Positions 6,709-14,247 of a stretch of 15,226 bases of DNA are shown here, one piece after another. Position 1 is the first letter of the stretch. The number at the start of each line of letters is the position of its first letter. Made by a program: the position numbers and the translations under genes. This DNA comes from CAXBNV01 sp963977185 (GTDB taxonomy: Bacteria > Pseudomonadota > Gammaproteobacteria > JAGOUU01): positions 1 through 15,226 of the forward strand of contig CAXBNV010000037.1 in the NCBI GenBank assembly GCA_963977185.1. Direction: 5' to 3'. The notes under the pieces were generated by a model. It did not search any database. It saw nothing but the letters and a program-made list of their open reading frames with translations, and had not been told where the DNA came from.

Positions 6709-7554
6709 ATGCTGCAATCTAGGACTATTTTTTTTATATCAGACGGAACAGGAATCACAGCTGAAGCTCTTGGGCAAAGCTTGTTAACACAGTTTAATGA
6801 TCAAAAATTTAATACTCAAAAAATTCCATATATTAATACTACTCAACGAGCCAAAGATACTGTTGCAAAAATAACGTTACTAAACTCAAATATTCAAGAA
6901 AAAAATTTTGACAAAAACTTAAGACCAATAGTTATTAGTTCATTAGTTGATCCTGAAATACGTGATACTTTTAGAAATAATAATAATTTTTTCTTTATCG
7001 ATTTATTTGAACAATATTTAGAACCATTAGAAAAAGAATTGAATATAAAATCCAACAGAGCAATTGGTAAAGCTCATGGCTTAATAAATCAACAACAATA
7101 TGATTCTCGCATTGATGCAATTAACTATACCTTACAAACTGATGATGGATTAAGCCCTAAATATTATGAAAGTGCCGACATTATTATTATTGGCGTATCA
7201 AGATGCGGCAAAACTCCTACATGCTTATATTTATCAGTACAATTTGGCATAAATGCTGCAAACTACCCTTTAACCGAAGAAGATTTAGAAAACACAAATT
7301 TACCAAAAAATTTAGAAAAATATAAATATAAAATTTTTGGTTTAAGTATAGATATTGGCAGACTACATCAAATTAGAACTAAAAGAAGAGCAAATAGTAA
7401 ATATGCAAGTTTTGAACAATGTGAATTTGAAGTAAAACAAGCTGAAAGAATGATGCAAAAGCATAATATACCATTTATGTATTCAACCCATCATTCTATA
7501 GAAGAAATATCAACAAATATAATTACCCATATTAACAATTATTGCAAACTGTAG
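6709..7554 (+). CDS. ppsR: PEP synthase regulatory protein (bifunctional kinase/pyrophosphorylase)
   Basis: DUF299/PSRP family. It inactivates PpsA by ADP-dependent phosphorylation of the threonine next to the catalytic histidine and reactivates it by phosphate-dependent dephosphorylation. The 281 residues match the E. coli protein (277). Family marks: IFFISDGTGITAEALGQSLL (7-26), AHGL (122-125), YDSRIDAINYTLQTDDG (131-147), the nucleotide-binding loop GVSRCGKTPT (162-171), QFGINAANYPL (178-188) and SKYASFEQC (230-238). It is divergent from ppsA, its target, the common gammaproteobacterial arrangement. A weak promoter can be drawn as TTGCTT (6642-6647), 15-base spacer, TATATT (6663-6668). No clear ribosome binding site precedes the ATG. 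The stop is 13 bases before bioA, so the two may be co-transcribed. Confidence 0.95.
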   Translation: MLQSRTIFFISDGTGITAEALGQSLLTQFNDQKFNTQKIPYINTTQRAKDTVAKITLLNSNIQEKNFDKNLRPIVISSLVDPEIRDTFRNNNNFFFIDLFEQYLEPLEKELNIKSNRAIGKAHGLINQQQYDSRIDAINYTLQTDDGLSPKYYESADIIIIGVSRCGKTPTCLYLSVQFGINAANYPLTEEDLENTNLPKNLEKYKYKIFGLSIDIGRLHQIRTKRRANSKYASFEQCEFEVKQAERMMQKHNIPFMYSTHHSIEEISTNIITHINNYCKL

Positions 7555-7567
7555 TAATAAATATCAC

Positions 7568-8923
7568 ATGAATAATAGCAAAAATAACCAATTAAAAAAA
7601 CGCAGCCTTGATGTATTATGGAATCCTTGCTCTCAAATGCAAGACTATGAAAAGAACATCCCTTTAATTCCAATAAAAAAAGCCAAAGGAGTATGGTTAT
7701 ATGATTTTGATGACAATAAGTATCTTGATGCTGTAAGTTCCTGGTGGGTTAACGTACTTGGTCATTGCAATGAAACTATATCAAATAAAATAAAATCTCA
7801 ATTAGATAACCTTGAACATGTAATCTTATCGGGATTTACACATGAGCCTATTGTTGAGTTATCTGAGAAATTAGTAAATATTACACCTAAAGGTCTAGAT
7901 AAATGCTTTTATGCTGATAATGGCTCATCTGCAATAGAGGTGTCATTAAAAATGAGTTATCATTATTGGTTAAATTCAGGGCACCCCCATAAAAATAAGT
8001 TTATAGCTTTTACAAATGGCTACCATGGAGAAACTTTAGGGGCTTTAGCTATAAGTGATGTTGATTTATATAAAAAAACTTACAAACCTTTATTAATGGA
8101 AGTAATAAATGCTCCATATCCTGATGATTTTCACAGAGATCCTAATGAAGAATCTAGTACTGATTACTGTTTAAAAAAAATTCATGAACTAGAAGTTATT
8201 CTAGAAAAAAATCATAATCAAGTATCTGCAATTATTATAGAGCCTTTAGTTCAATGCGCAGGAGGCATGCGAATGCATGATCCTATTTACTTAAAATATT
8301 TAAAAGAATTATGTAGCAAATATAAAGTACATCTAATACTAGATGAAATAGCTGTAGGATTTGGTCGAACAGGAACTATGTTTGCTTGTGAGCAAGCTGG
8401 TATTTCTCCTGATTTCATGTGTCTTAGTAAAGGTATTACTGGAGGCTATTTACCTCTTAGCGTTTGTTTAACTAGTAATGAAATATATAATGCTTTTTAT
8501 GATGATTACAATAACTTAAAAGCTTTTTTACATTCTCACAGTTACACAGGTAACCCTTTAGCTTGCGCTGCGGCATTAGCTACTATTGATATATTTAAAA
8601 GTGATAATATTATTGAAAAAAACAAACTTCTTGCAAAGAAAATGCATAACTCTATTTTAGAATTATATGACAACCCTAATGTTATAGATATTCGTCAAAA
8701 AGGTATGATTTTAGCAATAGAGCTTGGAAAAGATAAAAAAACAAAAGAGCCGTTTGACTGGCAAAAAAGATATGGTATTAAAATATACCAATATGCACTT
8801 AAAAATAATGTCTTATTAAGACCATTAGGTAATGTTGTTTATTTTATGCCACCATACGTTATTTCTGAAGATGAAATAACATATATGGGAAAAATCGCTA
8901 TAGAAGCCATATCAAAAATATAA
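7568..8923 (+). CDS. bioA: adenosylmethionine-8-amino-7-oxononanoate aminotransferase
   Basis: Biotin synthesis: transfers the amino group of S-adenosylmethionine to 7-keto-8-aminopelargonate, giving 7,8-diaminopelargonate; PLP-dependent, fold type I, cytosolic. The 451-residue length is normal. BioA-specific marks separate it from other class III aminotransferases: the WNPCSQMQDYE opening (18-28) and SSWWVNVLGH (57-66). General marks: YADNGSSAIEVSLKM (115-129) binding PLP phosphate, GYHGETLGALA (151-161), LDEIAVGFGRTG with the PLP-pyridine Asp259, the Schiff-base Lys288 in LSKGITGGYLPL, and HSYTGNPLACAAA (324-336). It follows ppsR by 13 bases with no promoter evident between, suggesting one transcript. 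No other bio gene is in the window, so the remaining pathway must be elsewhere. No good ribosome binding site is seen; translation may depend on ppsR read-in. Confidence 0.95.
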   Translation: MNNSKNNQLKKRSLDVLWNPCSQMQDYEKNIPLIPIKKAKGVWLYDFDDNKYLDAVSSWWVNVLGHCNETISNKIKSQLDNLEHVILSGFTHEPIVELSEKLVNITPKGLDKCFYADNGSSAIEVSLKMSYHYWLNSGHPHKNKFIAFTNGYHGETLGALAISDVDLYKKTYKPLLMEVINAPYPDDFHRDPNEESSTDYCLKKIHELEVILEKNHNQVSAIIIEPLVQCAGGMRMHDPIYLKYLKELCSKYKVHLILDEIAVGFGRTGTMFACEQAGISPDFMCLSKGITGGYLPLSVCLTSNEIYNAFYDDYNNLKAFLHSHSYTGNPLACAAALATIDIFKSDNIIEKNKLLAKKMHNSILELYDNPNVIDIRQKGMILAIELGKDKKTKEPFDWQKRYGIKIYQYALKNNVLLRPLGNVVYFMPPYVISEDEITYMGKIAIEAISKI

Positions 8924-8956
8924 TCAAACATATTTATTAAACATTATTAAACATCA

Positions 8957-8983
8957 GCTGTCACAGCATTATAATTTTATAAT
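8957..8983 (+). promoter_or_regulatory. palindrome and tandem -10 elements before the DUF2254 gene
   Basis: GCTGTCACAGC (8957-8967) is a perfect palindrome in otherwise AT-only sequence. It is followed by two overlapping TATAAT copies (8970-8975 and 8978-8983), themselves within the inverted repeat ATTATAA-TT-TTATAAT (8969-8984). Transcription would start about 8982-8990, some 20-27 bases before the ATG at 9009. The -35 match is weak. The palindrome could instead be a short bioA terminator hairpin. Confidence 0.35.
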
Positions 8984-9008
8984 ATAACAACTGATAAAAT
9001 AATTTAAT

Positions 9009-10361
9009 ATGCCTTATAAATTAGCTCAATTCTTTGAAAAAATGTATTATCATTTCTGGCTAGTTCCAACACTGATAATTTTATTTTCAGTTATATTGGC
9101 CGCAGGCCTTATTTCCGCGGAAAATTTTTTAGATCTTAATAATCTAGAGTTATATTTAGGTAGCTTTTTAGACATGGATGCTATTAAAATTATTTTTTCA
9201 ACTATAGCCTCATCTATTATTACAATTACTTGCGTTACTTTTTCTATTACAGTGCTAACGCTATCTATTGCTTCAAACCATTTAGGTGCAAGGCTAGTGC
9301 CTAATTTTATGAAACAAAAAATAACTCAAATATTCCTTGGTGTCCTAATAAGCACATTTATATATGCTATCTTTATATTGCAAAGTATTTCAGTAATTGA
9401 TGTTCACAAAAGTATTGCCTATCTTGCTGTCTCAATAGGCATGCTGTATACAATTATTTCAATAATAATATTTATATTTTTTATTAATTTTGTCTGTCAC
9501 ATGATACAAATAGATAATATTTTAGAGTTTTTAATGCAGGATTTAATTTTTTGCATAAAAAGATTTCTTGTTGTAAATGATATAGCAAATAAAAAAGACA
9601 GTATTAATAAAATTATTAATTATAAAAATTCTGAGACAAAATTTTATGATTTACAAAAATACAATTCTTACAAAGTTAAAAGTCTTATTTACGGTTATAT
9701 TCAATATATAAATTATAATACTCTTTTCAAAATTGCAGATAAATATTCTGTTATAATCTCTATTAACTATAAAGTTGGATTTTTTGTATTAAAAAACTTA
9801 CCTTTAGTTACTATTTACTCAAAAACAGAGCTTTCAGAAAAAACCGTACAAGAAATATCATCAAAAGCATTAAAGTGTGTATCATTAGGTGTCAGAAGAA
9901 CATCTTTACAAGATATTGAATTCTTATTTGAAGAGCTTGCTGAAATTGCATTAATAGCATTATCACCTAGTATTAATAATCCATATACAGCAAAGCATTG
10001 TATTGATAGGTTTACTCAAGGACTTGAAGCAATATCACATCATAAAATGGCGCATAGTCTTTTATGTGATAAAAATGGTCAAATAAAAGTAATTAGAAAA
10101 GTGGCCACTTATAATGATATTATAAAATCATCTTTTACTAGATTAAGACAGCAGGCAAAACTTGATTTATCTATTACTTTATATTTATTACAGCGTATTA
10201 GAGACTTACTTGATACTGAAATTACAGAAGAAATTAAAACTATCTTAATAAACCAAGCTCAAATAATTTACGAAGAAGCTAAAACGCAAAATCTTAATAT
10301 AAAAGATATTAAAGATTTAGAAGACACTTATAAAGATATAGCTTTATCACAAGCCATATAA
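9009..10361 (+). CDS. DUF2254 family inner-membrane protein
   Basis: Integral membrane protein of 450 residues, close to the family's usual length; function unknown. Four membrane helices are visible at about 17-36, 60-88, 105-126 and 134-162, then a long soluble C-terminal part. The family hallmark is the second helix and following loop: IIFSTIASSIITITCVTFSI (61-80) then LSIASNHLGARLVPNF and ITQIFLGVLISTFIYAIFIL. A second conserved stretch, ALIALSPSINNPYTAKHCID (314-333), matches the family's ALSP-x-x-N-DP-TA motif, with Asn-Pro here. The C-terminal 100 residues are helical and charged. Probably monocistronic: 85 bases separate it from bioA with promoter-like elements between, and a hairpin region follows. 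No strong ribosome binding site is visible before the ATG. Confidence 0.88.
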   Translation: MPYKLAQFFEKMYYHFWLVPTLIILFSVILAAGLISAENFLDLNNLELYLGSFLDMDAIKIIFSTIASSIITITCVTFSITVLTLSIASNHLGARLVPNFMKQKITQIFLGVLISTFIYAIFILQSISVIDVHKSIAYLAVSIGMLYTIISIIIFIFFINFVCHMIQIDNILEFLMQDLIFCIKRFLVVNDIANKKDSINKIINYKNSETKFYDLQKYNSYKVKSLIYGYIQYINYNTLFKIADKYSVIISINYKVGFFVLKNLPLVTIYSKTELSEKTVQEISSKALKCVSLGVRRTSLQDIEFLFEELAEIALIALSPSINNPYTAKHCIDRFTQGLEAISHHKMAHSLLCDKNGQIKVIRKVATYNDIIKSSFTRLRQQAKLDLSITLYLLQRIRDLLDTEITEEIKTILINQAQIIYEEAKTQNLNIKDIKDLEDTYKDIALSQAI

Positions 10362-10397
10362 AACGTGCCATTAACTTGTTAGGTATTTTGGATATAA

Positions 10398-10430
10398 TAT
10401 AGCTCAAGTCTTAAATAAACTTGAGCTATA
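10398..10430. terminator. hairpin between convergent DUF2254 and entericidin genes
   Basis: TATAGCTCAAGT (10398-10409) pairs perfectly with ACTTGAGCTATA (10419-10430), a 12-bp stem with a 9-base loop, 37 bases after one stop and 36 before the other. Neither side has a long T run, so it would act in either direction but not strongly. Confidence 0.5.
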
Positions 10431-10457
10431 AATAATACTTGATTAAAGGTATTATTT
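10430..10457 (+). terminator. second AT-rich hairpin, possible terminator
   Basis: AAATAATAC (10430-10438) pairs with GTATTATTT (10449-10457), a 9-bp stem with a 10-base loop, directly after the hairpin at 10398-10430. The T-rich 3' arm and following TTAT favour function on the plus strand after the DUF2254 gene. The all-AT stem keeps confidence low. Confidence 0.3.
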
Positions 10458-10465
10458 TATAATAT

Positions 10466-10597
10466 TTAAGCTTTTTCCGCTGACTTTTGAATAGCTTCGC
10501 CACCTTTTTTGATATCTTTTCCTAAACCCTCAACTGTATTACACCCAATTGTCGATAAGCTTATTAAAATAACTGACAACAAACATAATATTTTCAT
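10466..10597 (-). CDS. entericidin A/B-family small lipoprotein
   Basis: A 43-residue lipoprotein. The signal peptide MKILCLLSVILISLSTIGC ends in a lipobox with lipidated Cys19, so the mature peptide is about 25 residues. The mature part, CNTVEGLGKDIKKGGEAIQK, follows the entericidin pattern CNT-x-x-G-x-G-x-DI-x-x-GG-x-AI ending in a KA tail. In E. coli, EcnA and EcnB are paired membrane lipoproteins proposed as an antidote/toxin pair affecting lysis in stationary phase. Only one copy is seen here, so the role is uncertain. The ribosome binding site GAGAG (10607-10603) is 5 bases before ATG. A TATAAT on this strand (10632-10627) predicts a leader of about 23 bases. It is convergent with the DUF2254 gene and downstream, in the same direction, of the repeat-protein gene. 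Confidence 0.88.
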   Translation of the reverse strand: MKILCLLSVILISLSTIGCNTVEGLGKDIKKGGEAIQKSAEKA

Positions 10598-10626
10598 AAA
10601 AACTCTCTTTTAATAGTTAATCTTTT

Positions 10627-10632
10627 ATTATA
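10627..10632 (-). promoter_or_regulatory. putative -10 element of the entericidin-like gene
   Basis: A perfect TATAAT on the minus strand lies 30 bases before the ATG. No good -35 is found 16-18 bases upstream. Gap sequence 10633-10703 otherwise holds only a 12-bp palindrome, TATATGCATATA (10673-10684), and no clear terminator for the gene upstream. Confidence 0.35.
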
Positions 10633-10703
10633 CTTTTGATATTTTAGCATTATTTTAACGTCGTGCATCATTTATATGCATATAGAGATTCTTTAGTACT
10701 AAA

Positions 10704-12845
10704 TTATAATTTTAGTCTTATGCTAATTTCATCTAAATCATCTGGAAAATTAGTTTCATCTAAGTCTTGTTCTAAATTTATTATATTTTTTAAATGATCT
10801 TTTAATAAGTCAGATATTTCTGATCTTTGAAATTCACCAAGAGATTTTAAGACAAATCTTAAATCATCTTTTGATTTTATTATATCTTCAAAGTTATCCT
10901 TGAGTAATATACATAATAATTTTACTTGAAACTTATTAAGGTATTCCAAAACAGACACAAAATCTTCTTTTGATTTTATTATATCTTTAAAATTATCTTT
11001 TAATGAATCAAATACTATTTTTTGTTTATTTTCATCGTTAAACCAAGATAAGGCTTTTTTAAAATCATCTCCTGACTTTATAAAACTATCTTTTAATGAA
11101 TCACACACTACTTTCATCTTAGTTTCATTAATCTCTCTTAAAATATAACCAAAATCAGCTACATTTACTATATGATTAATATCATGTTTTATCGATTCAC
11201 ATACTATTGATATCTGAAACTCATTAAGACATTTTACAATATCTAAAAAATCATATACTGAGGTTATTATCTCTTTAAAATTATATTTAAATGATTCACA
11301 GAGTATTGATATTTGGAAATCATTAAGTTCTTTTAAAACATCGCAAAAATTCTCTTCTGATTCTATTATATTTATAAATGCATTTAATATTATCTTAATC
11401 TTTTGTTCATCTTCATATAGCGATAAAACCGATGAAAGACGCTGAGCATTGAAATTAATTTTTCTTATAAGTTTATCGCTTGCTGCTTTTAAAAAAATTT
11501 CTAGTGTTAAATCTGGAGCATCCATTAAAATAACCGTTAAGTCATTAATGTTGTTAATAGGCTTTATCAATACATTTATCATCTCATTATTAACACAAAT
11601 ATTCATAACCTCTTCTTCGCTCAGGCGTAATATTTGACTTAAATCATCAATGGAGTTTATCGTTAATTTAATACTAAGATTATCTAATAATTTAATTGTT
11701 AGTCCTAATTTGTCTTCACCATGATGATAACTACCATTGCTAATAGAATCATCCAGATCTTTTCTTATATCTTCAACCAATCGATTTGTTTCTGTGATTA
11801 ATTCACCTTGCCCCGAACCATCAATGCTGATTTGCGAACAAATGCTTGCTATATTTTTATTTTTTATAATTTTAAGTAAAGCACTTCTTCTATTTGCAAT
11901 ACATGTTTCTATGCCTCCTGCTTTATTAGATGCGATGTTCAGAAAATTTTTTAATTCATAATTAACTATATTCGGGATTTCTTTTTGCTGTTTTAAGGAT
12001 AGCTTTTCATAATAAGCATTAAAGTTAATAATTGCTGTATATACTTCCTCTCCTGCCATTGCTTCAGCTCCTCTTCCAGAAGAACTATTTAAATATAATT
12101 TACTACATAATTCATTAATCTTAGATAGCAAGCTATTAGATTTATTTTCAAGATTGGATAAGTCATTTACAGCATCTGAAAATTTTTCCGTCATTAATGA
12201 ATGATGAGTTATTCTATAAATTTCATCCTTATCTAAATTTACTGTAGAGCCTTTTAAAGAATAATCATAATATGGTTTTACAAAATATTCTGACTCAGCA
12301 TTTACTTTTTTAAAATTAATCATCATTCTAATAGGGATTAGCATATCAAACTTTCTACTTAAAATATGAGTTCTAAGTATTTTTTGTGGCTCAATCTCTG
12401 TTACTTCAACATCAAAAGCACCAGGTTCAGGCTCGATATATTGAAGATGGGGGAATTTAATTGGATTTAATGATTCAAAATTAACTCCAGGCATGAGGGC
12501 CTGAATTGCAAACATGGTCTTTTTTTGACCTTCCTCTAAAGGCTTGCAAACTATATTAGCAATTTTACACATTAAATGAGTTACATCTCCATTTGGCAAA
12601 GCAGTGTAAGACAATGCTGTACCTTTAGTAAAATTCCAATTTTCTGTTAAAAAATTTTGTAATTCTTGAATTTCATCTTCACTGTCATCTATAGATTTTA
12701 ATAATTTGCTTAAAGAATTTTTTATTTTTTGATTATAAACATTAATTACTTTTTCTTTTAAAAGCAAAGCATCGGAATCTGGTATAATTGGTAAGTTTTG
12801 AAGCAACTCTTTAATATCGGATAATTCTTTTGATAATTTGCCCAT
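10704..12845 (-). CDS. unknown large protein with C-terminal 32-33-residue helical repeats
   Basis: A 713-residue protein I do not recognise. No signal peptide or membrane helix. Residues 1-70 are helical and charged, with coiled-coil character. Residues 70-330 form a mixed region with tyrosines and the segment GGIETCIANRRSALLKIIKN (310-329). Residues about 396-695 hold about nine tandem units of 32-33 residues, degenerate at first and clearest at the end. The pattern is D-L/F-x-x-V-L-x-x-L-N-x-F-Q-x-x-x-x-x-x-x-L-K-D-x-F-x-x-I-I, for example DFVSVLEYLNKFQ followed by LLKDNFEDIIKS (628-659), probably pairs of helices in a solenoid. The last 22 residues are acidic (DLDETNFPDDLDE). Such repeats suggest protein binding, and similar architecture occurs in effector-like proteins of intracellular gammaproteobacteria, but secretion is only a guess. 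A weak AGG precedes the ATG by about 11 bases. Transcribed alone. Confidence 0.8.
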   Translation of the reverse strand: MGKLSKELSDIKELLQNLPIIPDSDALLLKEKVINVYNQKIKNSLSKLLKSIDDSEDEIQELQNFLTENWNFTKGTALSYTALPNGDVTHLMCKIANIVCKPLEEGQKKTMFAIQALMPGVNFESLNPIKFPHLQYIEPEPGAFDVEVTEIEPQKILRTHILSRKFDMLIPIRMMINFKKVNAESEYFVKPYYDYSLKGSTVNLDKDEIYRITHHSLMTEKFSDAVNDLSNLENKSNSLLSKINELCSKLYLNSSSGRGAEAMAGEEVYTAIINFNAYYEKLSLKQQKEIPNIVNYELKNFLNIASNKAGGIETCIANRRSALLKIIKNKNIASICSQISIDGSGQGELITETNRLVEDIRKDLDDSISNGSYHHGEDKLGLTIKLLDNLSIKLTINSIDDLSQILRLSEEEVMNICVNNEMINVLIKPINNINDLTVILMDAPDLTLEIFLKAASDKLIRKINFNAQRLSSVLSLYEDEQKIKIILNAFINIIESEENFCDVLKELNDFQISILCESFKYNFKEIITSVYDFLDIVKCLNEFQISIVCESIKHDINHIVNVADFGYILREINETKMKVVCDSLKDSFIKSGDDFKKALSWFNDENKQKIVFDSLKDNFKDIIKSKEDFVSVLEYLNKFQVKLLCILLKDNFEDIIKSKDDLRFVLKSLGEFQRSEISDLLKDHLKNIINLEQDLDETNFPDDLDEISIRLKL
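10861..10997 (-). repeat. DNA-level tandem repeat inside the repeat protein gene
   Basis: Segments 10861-10898 and 10960-10997 match at 35 of 38 bases by my alignment, including an identical 22-base core (10867-10888 and 10966-10987). They lie 99 bases apart, exactly 33 codons, so one protein repeat length. This is the junction coding IIKSKEDF and IIKSKDDL. It points to recent duplication or gene conversion between the last repeat units. Confidence 0.8.
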
Positions 12846-13044
12846 GTATAACTTTGCCTAAAATATAAATAATTTTTAATAGTTTATTATGATGCCATAT
12901 AAAAGTTAATAATGAATTAAGAACGTATTCTTTATGTTACACCAAAACCTTAATTTCCCGTGATTTGGAACTATTTTACCAGTTATTGTTCAAACATACA
13001 TATTGTGTTTTTAATTCAAAAATAATTGATTATCAATATTAGTA

Positions 13045-13066
13045 AGTTGCATTAAATATTGCAACT
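13045..13066. repeat. inverted repeat upstream of the DUF1328 gene
   Basis: AGTTGCA (13045-13051) and TGCAACT (13060-13066) form a perfect 7-bp inverted repeat with an 8-base centre, ending 40 bases before the ATG at 13107. There is no T tract on either strand, so an operator or leader hairpin is more likely than a terminator. The rest of the 261-base gap (12846-13106) shows no gene; it includes a short palindrome ATTGATTATCAAT at 13025-13037. Confidence 0.4.
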
Positions 13067-13106
13067 AAAATGATAAATAAATTAATTACTTAGAGGACTT
13101 TATATT

Positions 13107-13286
13107 ATGTTAAGTTGGGCTATAGCATTTTTTATTATAGCAATAATAGCAGGAGTACTAGGGTTTACTGGCATTGCAGTAGCTTTTGCTGGAATTGCTA
13201 AAATACTATTTTTTATTTTTCTAGTAATATTCGTTATTTTCTTAATAAGTCATATAGTAACAGGAAGAAGGCCTCCAGATATATAA
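13107..13286 (+). CDS. DUF1328 (YtjA-like) small membrane protein
   Basis: A 59-residue inner-membrane protein. It opens MLSWAIAFFIIAIIAGVLGF and continues through TGIAVAFAGIAKILFF, giving two hydrophobic helices (about 3-25 and 30-51), then a basic tail VTGRRPPDI. This is the DUF1328/YtjA layout: the opening LSWA and the G-x-x-GF-(T/G)-G-I-A...AKI-(L/V)-FF core match, and the usual RR near the C-terminus is kept. Function unknown; in enterobacteria the family is linked to general stress conditions. The ribosome binding site AGAGGA (13092-13097) lies 9 bases before ATG 13107. A hairpin follows at 13301-13327. It stands alone between a divergent gene and rsmE. The compact membrane composition and family match make it a confident call despite its size. 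Confidence 0.88.
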   Translation: MLSWAIAFFIIAIIAGVLGFTGIAVAFAGIAKILFFIFLVIFVIFLISHIVTGRRPPDI

Positions 13287-13295
13287 AAACTTGAT

Positions 13296-13327
13296 AAAAA
13301 AGCCCAAGACCTAAGCTATCTTGGGCT
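13296..13327. terminator. terminator hairpin after the DUF1328 gene, stronger on the minus strand
   Basis: AGCCCAAGA (13301-13309) and TCTTGGGCT (13319-13327) make a perfect 9-bp GC-containing stem with a 9-base loop. On the plus strand only ATTAAATAT follows. On the minus strand the stem is followed by TTTTT (13300-13296), a canonical rho-independent form. It probably ends the DUF1328 transcript and blocks antisense reading from the right. Confidence 0.7.
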
Positions 13328-13393
13328 ATTAAATATATATTAATAAAAAAAATAAATTCTTTGCTTTTCAATCAATAAGTCAAACAAAACTCA

Positions 13394-13399
13394 TATAAT
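13394..13399 (+). promoter_or_regulatory. putative -10 element of rsmE
   Basis: A perfect TATAAT lies 95 bases before the ATG. The -35 region (around 13371-13376, ATCAAT) is poor. The predicted leader is about 89 bases, AT-rich, with no structure or small ORF that I can support. Confidence 0.35.
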
Positions 13400-13494
13400 T
13401 GCATGATCAAATGTAGTGAAAACTAAGCAAATAAGATGTAATATGTCTTTTTTAACAATCTACAATATATAGAAAAATATTATTAGGCATAAAA

Positions 13495-14226
13495 ATGAGA
13501 TTATCAAGAGTATATTTACAACAAGAAATAATAAATTCACAAACAAAACTCACCATTTCAAAAGATGCTGAGCAATATAATTATATTACCAAAGTATTAA
13601 GACTTAAAAACAATCATCAAGTAATTATATTTAATAATTCTGGATATGACTTTTTATGTGAATTAATAAATATTACCAATAAATTTTTAGAATTAAATAT
13701 TATTGAAAAAAACAAAAACCATTCAGAGTCTAATTTTAAAATTCATTTAGCTCAGGCTATATCAAAACCTAGTCATTTTGAACTAACTTTGCAAAAATCT
13801 GTAGAACTAGGAGTTACTGAAATAACTCCTGTGATTTCTGATTATAGCGAAACATTAAAATATAGCGATAAAAAAGCTGATAGATTTAAAAAAATCATTA
13901 TTTCTGCTTGTGAGCAAAGCAATAGATCAATAATTCCTAATTTTAATAATCCAGTAACTTTCAATGACTTTATAAATAATAATTCTCAATCAGTAATTAT
14001 AATGCCGACTCCTCGAGCAACTAAAAAATTTGATGTGAATTTATTAAACAATATTGATGCAGCTATCATTTTAGTTGGTTGTGAAGGAGGCTTTTCTGAA
14101 AAAGAAGAAAGCTTAAGCAGAAACTCAAACTCTCACTTGATCACTCTTGGCCCTAGAATATTAAGAACCGAAACAGCAGGCATTTCCTTAATCAGCATTT
14201 TACAATTTCTAAAAGGTGATTTATAA
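13495..14226 (+). CDS. rsmE: 16S rRNA (uracil-1498-N3)-methyltransferase
   Basis: Methylates N3 of U1498 in helix 44 of 16S rRNA, near the P site, using S-adenosylmethionine, late in 30S assembly. The 243 residues match the family. It has an N-terminal PUA-like domain (1-75, with YNYITKVLRLKNNHQVIIFN) and a C-terminal SPOUT trefoil-knot domain. Knot and cofactor motifs are clear: QAISKPSHFELTLQKSVELG (87-106) with VTEITPVISDYSE, CEQSNRS(I)IP (139-148), GCEGGFSEKEE (195-205) and LGPRILRTETAGISLI (218-233). TTAGG at 13482-13486 is about 8 bases before the ATG and supports this start. It forms a single-gene unit; the next gene begins 79 bases on with its own TATAAT. Confidence 0.95.
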   Translation: MRLSRVYLQQEIINSQTKLTISKDAEQYNYITKVLRLKNNHQVIIFNNSGYDFLCELINITNKFLELNIIEKNKNHSESNFKIHLAQAISKPSHFELTLQKSVELGVTEITPVISDYSETLKYSDKKADRFKKIIISACEQSNRSIIPNFNNPVTFNDFINNNSQSVIIMPTPRATKKFDVNLLNNIDAAIILVGCEGGFSEKEESLSRNSNSHLITLGPRILRTETAGISLISILQFLKGDL

Positions 14227-14247
14227 TTTAAAAGTATACTTAGATAC

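Noticed and set aside
11449..11961. Two plus-strand open frames of 62 and 74 residues inside the repeat-protein gene
   Set aside because: Antisense shadows of a long open frame with coherent protein repeats; no start signals.
12880..12925. PmrA-box-like TTAA-N7-TTAA pattern upstream of the repeat-protein gene
   Set aside because: Spacing does not clearly match the published box and such strings are expected by chance at this AT content.
13021..13039. Fur-box-like sequence with ATTGATTATCAAT
   Set aside because: Only a partial match to GATAAT-type repeats and no iron-related gene nearby.
13328..13494. Small RNA or peptide on the minus strand ending at the 13296 T tract
   Set aside because: No convincing promoter, and the only short frame with an ATG there is about 10 codons.
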